Shown: in pieces, positions 4,978-9,293 of the stretch
Layout: every line of letters begins with the position of its first letter
Position numbering within the stretch: the stretch's first letter is position 1
Assembly (NCBI GenBank): GCA_905480305.1
Contig: CAJQPV010000294.1
Coordinates: forward strand, 1 to 9,293
From: an uncultured Gammaproteobacteria bacterium
GTDB taxonomy: Bacteria > Pseudomonadota > Gammaproteobacteria > UBA9214
DNA length: 9,293 bases
Reading direction: 5' to 3'
Notes under the pieces: model-generated
Told to the model about the DNA's origin: nothing
Database searches by the model: none
What the model saw: only the letters and a program-made list of their open reading frames with translations
Position numbers and translations under genes: made by a program

Positions 4978-7900
4978 ATGGCTGATCAAGAAAAGAAATT
5001 TTCTACCCCCGTGAATTATGACGCACATTCACTGGGGATTGCCGGCAGAACGGCACGCTTGTTTATTACTTCCCCGGTGACTCCGATGATACTCATCGTG
5101 TCACTGTTCGTTGGTCTGATCGGTCTTTTCTTTACTCCCAGGCAGGAAGACCCGCAAATCTCAGTGCCGATGATCGATGTGTTTGTGCAGTATCCCGGTG
5201 CCTCTGCTGAACAGGTTTCGAGCCTGGTCACCGAACCGCTGGAACGTATCCTGATGGAAATCCCCGGTGTACGGCATACCTATACAGCCACCGAGCGTGG
5301 TCGCGCCATGGTCACCGTGCGCTTCAAGGTTGGCGAGGACATGGGTGCCTCGGTAGTCAAGGTGCACGACAAACTACAGTCCAATATTGACAAGATTCCA
5401 CCGGATGTGTCGCAGCCGCTGGTTAAACCGGTGGGCATTGATGATGTCCCCGTCGTCACGCTGACCATGTGGTCGGAAGATGTGGATGACGGGGCACTGC
5501 GACTTTTGTCGCTTGATCTGTTGCAACGTCTCGGTGAAGTGAAAAATGTCGGTAAGGGTTTTGTTGTCGGTGGCAGGAAAGACCAGGTCAAGGTAGAGGT
5601 AATGCCGGAACGTCTGTCCGGTTACGGTATCAGTCTGCAGCAGGTTGCGCAGACCATTCAAACTGCAAACTCGGAAAAGACCGCTGGTGATGTCGAGTCA
5701 GGGGGGCTGTCCTTTGCTGTGCGCACGGGTTCGTTCCTGACCAGTGACAAGGAGATTGGCCGGTTGGTGATCGCGATCAGGCAGGGTGCGCCGGTCTATG
5801 TTCGTGATGTTGCGCGGGTTTCCCAGGAGCCAGCAGAGCCAAATCAGATGGTAGCCTTTTTCACTGGCCCTGCTTATGACGGCGATAGCGAAGAGGCAGA
5901 TGGTGCTCCGGCAGTAACGGTCGCTATAGCCAAGAAGGAAGGCTCCAATGGCGTCAATGTCGCCAAAGCTGTTCTGAAGAAGGTTGAGTCGCTCAAGGGT
6001 TCATTGATTCCGTCAAACGTCAATATCACGGTGACTCGTGATTATGGCAAGTCCGCGGATGACAAGGTTAACGAGCTGCTGGGTGCCATGCTGGAGGCGG
6101 CAGTTATCGTTTCTTTGCTGTGCCTGGTTGGCCTGGGTTACCGCGCGGCCTTCGTGGTTATCGCCATTATCCCGGTCGTGATTCTGCTCACTATCTGGTG
6201 GGCGATGATGATTGACTACACCATTGACCGTGTCAGCCTGTTCGCCCTGATTTTTTCCATCGGTATTCTTGTCGATGATGCAACTGTTGTGGTGGAAAAT
6301 ATTTTCAGGCACTGGCTTGAGAAAGGAAAAACCAGTGTCGCGGTTGCCATTGATGCGGTTCGTGAAGTGGGTAATCCGACCATCCTCGCCACCTTTACCA
6401 TTATCTCGGCGTTACTGCCGATGGGCTGGGTTAGTGGATTGATGGGACCTTACATGCGTCCGATACCGGTGCTTGGTGCGTCTGCCATGTTCTTCTCACT
6501 GGTGGCAGCCTTTATTTTTACACCGTGGATGGCTGTGAAAGTGGCCCCCCAGCATGCAGCATTGAGAAAAGCAGAAGAAAAAGAAAAGCGCGCGCATGAA
6601 CGCATTAGCAAGTTCTATCGTCCGATCATCATGCCGCTGATCAATAGCCGTAAACTGGGCCTGATTTTTCTGTTTAGTATTATCGGAATAACCGCTGCAT
6701 TGTGTGTGACTTTCTATACGCAACAGGTGGCGGTGAAGATGCTGCCATTTGATAACAAACCGGAATTTTCTGTCATCGTAAACATGCCGGAAGGTACGGC
6801 TATGCCGGACACGGCCAACGTTGCCATGCAGCTGGCCGAGGCGGTTCGGGTGATTCCCGAGGTGACGGCTGTTCAGACATACACGGGTACTGCCCAACCG
6901 TTTAATTTCAACGGCATGGTGCGTCACTACTATCTGCGTCAGCGCGCCTGGGAAGGTGATTTACTGGTGATGCTGAAGGACAAGGAAGACCGCGATCGCG
7001 GCAGTCATGCCATCGCCGTCGAAGCACGCAAGATTCTCAAGCCCATTGCAGACAGGATGGGTGCGCGTATCGCTGTCGTCGAAATGCCCCCGGGACCACC
7101 GGTGCTGAATACGATTGTTGCGGAAGTGCACGGCCCGGATGCACAAACAAGACGTCAGGTCGCAGCTGATATGACGGCGATGTTTGAAGCCGTTGATGAC
7201 GTGGTGGATGTTGACACCTATATGGCAGAGCCCTATGAATACTGGCGCTTTGACGTTGATACCGAGAAGGCTGTGCGTCGGGGTATTTCGGTAGATACCA
7301 TTAACGGCAGTCTGGCCATGGCTATGGGTAGCTTCAAACTCGGGGATATCAAGCGCGGCTCTGTGCTTGAGCCGACCTACATTGTGATGCAGATTCCGCT
7401 GTCAGTACGTTCACAGGTATCACGTCTTGGCGACATGCCGATTCCAACCGCGGATGGCCAGACCGTGCCGTTGTCCGAGCTGGGGGAATTCAAGAAAGGA
7501 TATGAAGATCCTGTCATCTATACCAAGGATTTGCGTGGCATCGAATATGTGACAGCAGAAATGCAGGGCCGTCTCGGCGCGCCCATCTACGGCATGCTGG
7601 ATATTGAGGACATGGTAAAGGAATACACCACGCCTGATGGTGTCAATATGGGAACCATGCCCTGGAACTTGCTGGGCCCGCCATCTGATGATTCGGTTTC
7701 TGCCTATGAGTGGACCGGTGAGTGGACGGTTACCTATGAAACCTTCCGTGACATGGGTGGCGCCTTTATGGCGGCGATGATCCTGATCTATGGTCTGATT
7801 GTGTGGGAATTTAAAAACTTTGCACTGGCGGGCCTGATCATGTCACCAATCCCCGTGACAATGATGGGTATCGTTCCCGGGCACTGGATAATGGGTGCAG

Positions 7901-8814
7901 AGTTCACAGCAACGTCCATGATCGGCATGATTGCACTGGGTGGCATCATTGTCCGGCAATCCATCCTGATTGTTGAGTTTGTCAAGCTGGAAGTAGCCAA
8001 GGGCCACGAGGTCAAGGAAGCGGCGATACGCGGAGCAGAATTACGCATGCGCCCTATCTTTATTACCTCCCTGACGCTGATGGCCGGTGCCTTCGCCATT
8101 TTGCAAGATCCGATTTTCAATGGTATGGCGATCAGTCTGCTGTTCGGTGCCGGTGTCGCGACTGTGATGGCGCTGCTGATTATTCCGCTGGGTTGTATCA
8201 GTGCACGCCGACAGTTCTATGTTGAAACCAGCGATGATGGTCACGCAAAGGTCAGTGCAGCTTTTGAAATTGTGGAGAAGGATAGCCTGCAGGCATCTGC
8301 AGAGAAATCCGGAACACCGCTGCTGATGCGCTTGTGGGGCGGGATCTTTTCGCTGTTCTCCTGGCTGGTTATTATTGTGAAGGCTGTATTCACGATGATC
8401 CTGATGGGTTTCCAGAAGGTTTTTGGTGGCAGCAGGGGTGGCGGAACACCACCACCGCCAAGGCCTGGCGGCGGAACACCGCCACCACCGCGGCAAACAC
8501 CGCCGGGAGGCGGCACGCCACCTCCGCCGCGTGAAACACCCTCATCAAAAGCTGGCGGCACGCCGCCGCCACGCGAGACACCACCGAGCCAGGTGAAGGG
8601 TACGCCGCCGCCACCACGCGAGACACCTTCTTCAAAAGCAGATGAATCGCCAGCGGTTACAGAAGAGCCAGTTGATACTGACAGCAAACAAGTGCCTGAA
8701 GCTGCTTTGGCCGAAAAAACTGAATCCCGTGATGAGTCAGGTTCTGATGAGCATACAGACGGTATTGTTGGCAGTAAGCGACGTGGAATTCGCCTGAAAC
8801 AGGATTTGAGCTAA
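4978..8814 (+). CDS. RND-family efflux permease with extra C-terminal span and proline-rich repeat tail
   Basis: This is the proton-driven inner-membrane pump of the tripartite system. At 1278 aa it is over 200 residues longer than AcrB-type proteins (about 1030-1050). TM1 is at about 34-53, followed by PRQEDPQI (54-61). The first periplasmic porter loop runs to about 365 and TM2-TM6 to about 521, with the proton-relay pair Asp433-Asp434 in GILVDDATVVVEN. TM7 is at 562-580, the second porter loop runs to about 925, and TM8-TM12 end near 1073. In the TM10-equivalent helix, VRQSILIVEF places Arg993 where AcrB has Lys940; Thr1030 matches the conserved TM11 Thr. Beyond TM12 are an acidic linker, a 27-residue hydrophobic segment (about 1119-1145), five proline-rich repeats (1155-1221), an acidic stretch and a basic end (GSKRRGIRLK). 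The DD motif points away from heavy-metal pumps; the substrate is unknown. The Shine-Dalgarno site is weak (GAAGG at 4961-4965), but the N-terminus fits the family. Confidence 0.95.
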   Translation: MADQEKKFSTPVNYDAHSLGIAGRTARLFITSPVTPMILIVSLFVGLIGLFFTPRQEDPQISVPMIDVFVQYPGASAEQVSSLVTEPLERILMEIPGVRHTYTATERGRAMVTVRFKVGEDMGASVVKVHDKLQSNIDKIPPDVSQPLVKPVGIDDVPVVTLTMWSEDVDDGALRLLSLDLLQRLGEVKNVGKGFVVGGRKDQVKVEVMPERLSGYGISLQQVAQTIQTANSEKTAGDVESGGLSFAVRTGSFLTSDKEIGRLVIAIRQGAPVYVRDVARVSQEPAEPNQMVAFFTGPAYDGDSEEADGAPAVTVAIAKKEGSNGVNVAKAVLKKVESLKGSLIPSNVNITVTRDYGKSADDKVNELLGAMLEAAVIVSLLCLVGLGYRAAFVVIAIIPVVILLTIWWAMMIDYTIDRVSLFALIFSIGILVDDATVVVENIFRHWLEKGKTSVAVAIDAVREVGNPTILATFTIISALLPMGWVSGLMGPYMRPIPVLGASAMFFSLVAAFIFTPWMAVKVAPQHAALRKAEEKEKRAHERISKFYRPIIMPLINSRKLGLIFLFSIIGITAALCVTFYTQQVAVKMLPFDNKPEFSVIVNMPEGTAMPDTANVAMQLAEAVRVIPEVTAVQTYTGTAQPFNFNGMVRHYYLRQRAWEGDLLVMLKDKEDRDRGSHAIAVEARKILKPIADRMGARIAVVEMPPGPPVLNTIVAEVHGPDAQTRRQVAADMTAMFEAVDDVVDVDTYMAEPYEYWRFDVDTEKAVRRGISVDTINGSLAMAMGSFKLGDIKRGSVLEPTYIVMQIPLSVRSQVSRLGDMPIPTADGQTVPLSELGEFKKGYEDPVIYTKDLRGIEYVTAEMQGRLGAPIYGMLDIEDMVKEYTTPDGVNMGTMPWNLLGPPSDDSVSAYEWTGEWTVTYETFRDMGGAFMAAMILIYGLIVWEFKNFALAGLIMSPIPVTMMGIVPGHWIMGAEFTATSMIGMIALGGIIVRQSILIVEFVKLEVAKGHEVKEAAIRGAELRMRPIFITSLTLMAGAFAILQDPIFNGMAISLLFGAGVATVMALLIIPLGCISARRQFYVETSDDGHAKVSAAFEIVEKDSLQASAEKSGTPLLMRLWGGIFSLFSWLVIIVKAVFTMILMGFQKVFGGSRGGGTPPPPRPGGGTPPPPRQTPPGGGTPPPPRETPSSKAGGTPPPRETPPSQVKGTPPPPRETPSSKADESPAVTEEPVDTDSKQVPEAALAEKTESRDESGSDEHTDGIVGSKRRGIRLKQDLS
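8440..8640 (+). repeat. Coding repeat: five GGTPPPPRET-like units in the permease tail
   Basis: Five units start at residues 1155, 1165, 1178, 1193 and 1207 of the permease, with lengths 10, 13, 15, 14 and 15. The core is (G/K)GTPPPPR(E/Q)TP; units 3 and 5 end in SSKA, and unit 4 has three prolines instead of four. Synonymous codons differ between units (ACA or ACG for Thr, CGT or CGC for Arg, GAA or GAG for Glu, several Pro codons). The repetition therefore appears to be kept at protein level rather than by a recent DNA slippage event. Each PPP or PPPP run would be expected to need EF-P for efficient translation. Confidence 0.9.
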
Positions 8815-8843
8815 GCTGTTAACAACAAACGCATTGAATTACC

Positions 8844-8857
8844 GCTGATTTCTCAGC
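8844..8857 (+). other. Small intergenic hairpin
   Basis: GCTGA (8844-8848) pairs with TCAGC (8853-8857) around a TTTC loop in the 66-bp gap between the permease stop and the next start. No T-run follows, so it does not look like a terminator. It could affect mRNA processing or be incidental. It ends 7 bases before the next gene's Shine-Dalgarno site. Confidence 0.3.
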
Positions 8858-8880
8858 CGGGATAGAGGAGAGACGGAACT

Positions 8881-9293
8881 ATGAACAGACGTCGTTTTAC
8901 CGGTATCTGGATATTTTTGACCATGTTGTCTGTGGCATCACCGGTGAGTGCTGATGCCGTAGTTGAATCCCGAAGCTATAATTATTCCGAAGGCTGGGCG
9001 CTGGTTTCGGCGCCGCCACCGCCAGGTCCATATATGGCAGTCAACCTTGACCCAAGGATACCCGGACAGGACTTGTTGCCAATGCTTCCTGTAAAGGAGC
9101 CAGCCAATGCTGTAGTCAGTGAAAAACCGGCAGAAAGTATTCCTGTTGAGGCATTGGAAAACCCGCCAGCCGCCGGTATGCCGGTTATGCCTGAATCAGG
9201 GCAGAGTCCGGCTGCTGATCTGAATGCCGCCGGGGCCGCGTTGCCACCGCCGGTTCCGGGGCGCTACAACCGTATGATGCCGGCTTATAATTA
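8881..9293 (+). CDS. Exported proline/alanine-rich protein of unknown function (3' end outside window)
   Basis: The frame is open from ATG 8881 to the window edge (137 codons) and has no stop, so it is a partial gene. GAGGAG at 8865-8870, 10 bases upstream, supports the start. The N-terminus is an export signal: basic MNRRRFTG, a hydrophobic stretch to about residue 21, and a PVSA|DA cleavage site after residue 24. RRRF partly resembles a twin-arginine motif, but the expected hydrophobic residue after Phe is replaced by Thr, so Sec export is more likely. The mature part has SYNYSEGWALVSAPPPPGPY at about 32-51, then a low-complexity stretch rich in Pro, Ala, Glu and Met, with LPPPVPGRYNRMMPAYN near the edge. 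No known domain is recognised. It lies 66 bp after the permease with no terminator between, so it is probably in the same operon and could be an accessory periplasmic or envelope protein of the pump. Confidence 0.75.
   Translation, partial: MNRRRFTGIWIFLTMLSVASPVSADAVVESRSYNYSEGWALVSAPPPPGPYMAVNLDPRIPGQDLLPMLPVKEPANAVVSEKPAESIPVEALENPPAAGMPVMPESGQSPAADLNAAGAALPPPVPGRYNRMMPAYN

Noticed and set aside
8041..8496. Minus-strand open frame of about 151 codons inside the permease gene
   Set aside because: It has a low-complexity His/Gln/Asn-rich composition typical of an antisense shadow; the sense frame is a well-conserved RND protein.
8241..8687. Minus-strand open frame of about 148 codons, rich in GGGG-type glycine runs
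   Set aside because: It is the reverse complement of the proline-rich repeat: Pro codons CCN read as Gly on the other strand. It has no independent start signal or family resemblance, and lies fully within the permease gene.

Overview
The window looks like chromosomal DNA of a Gram-negative proteobacterium, probably a gammaproteobacterium. The grounds are a tripartite RND efflux system with an outer-membrane factor, Sec and lipoprotein signal peptides, mid-range base composition and good Shine-Dalgarno sites. No rRNA, tRNA, CRISPR array, transposase or phage gene is visible, so the placement is an inference from gene content only.

Layout. Bases 2-403 are the 3' end of a SpoIIE/RsbU-type PP2C phosphatase gene that enters from the left edge. 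Bases 447-2027 encode a NodT/OprM-type outer-membrane efflux lipoprotein. Convergent to it, on the minus strand (2068-2538), is a small three-span membrane protein resembling DUF5658. A 537-bp AT-rich stretch (2539-3075) holds probable divergent promoters, a compound inverted repeat and two GC-rich hairpins. Next comes a small SCP2-like lipid-binding protein (3076-3471), closed by two strong tandem stem-loops (3548-3635). Bases 3681-4826 encode the periplasmic adaptor and 4978-8814 a very long (1278 aa) RND permease. Bases 8881-9293 are the start of a secreted, proline-rich protein that runs off the right edge.

How the genes fit together. The adaptor and permease, probably with the secreted proline-rich protein, look like one transcription unit starting after the tandem terminators. 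The outer-membrane factor that would complete the pump lies about 1.65 kb upstream, separated by an opposite-strand gene, a promoter region and the terminators, so it is probably controlled separately. The substrate is not readable from sequence. The permease has the AcrB-like Asp-Asp pair in TM4 rather than a heavy-metal signature, and the adaptor carries an unusual methionine-rich insert.

Most worth a second look: (1) the permease has about 200 residues beyond the usual end of an RND protein, with a probable thirteenth membrane segment followed by five GGTPPPPRET-like repeats; (2) the next gene encodes an exported protein that also has a PPPP tract; (3) the adaptor has a seven-Met insert in the hairpin region; (4) the intergenic region has hairpins able to form mutually exclusive pairings.
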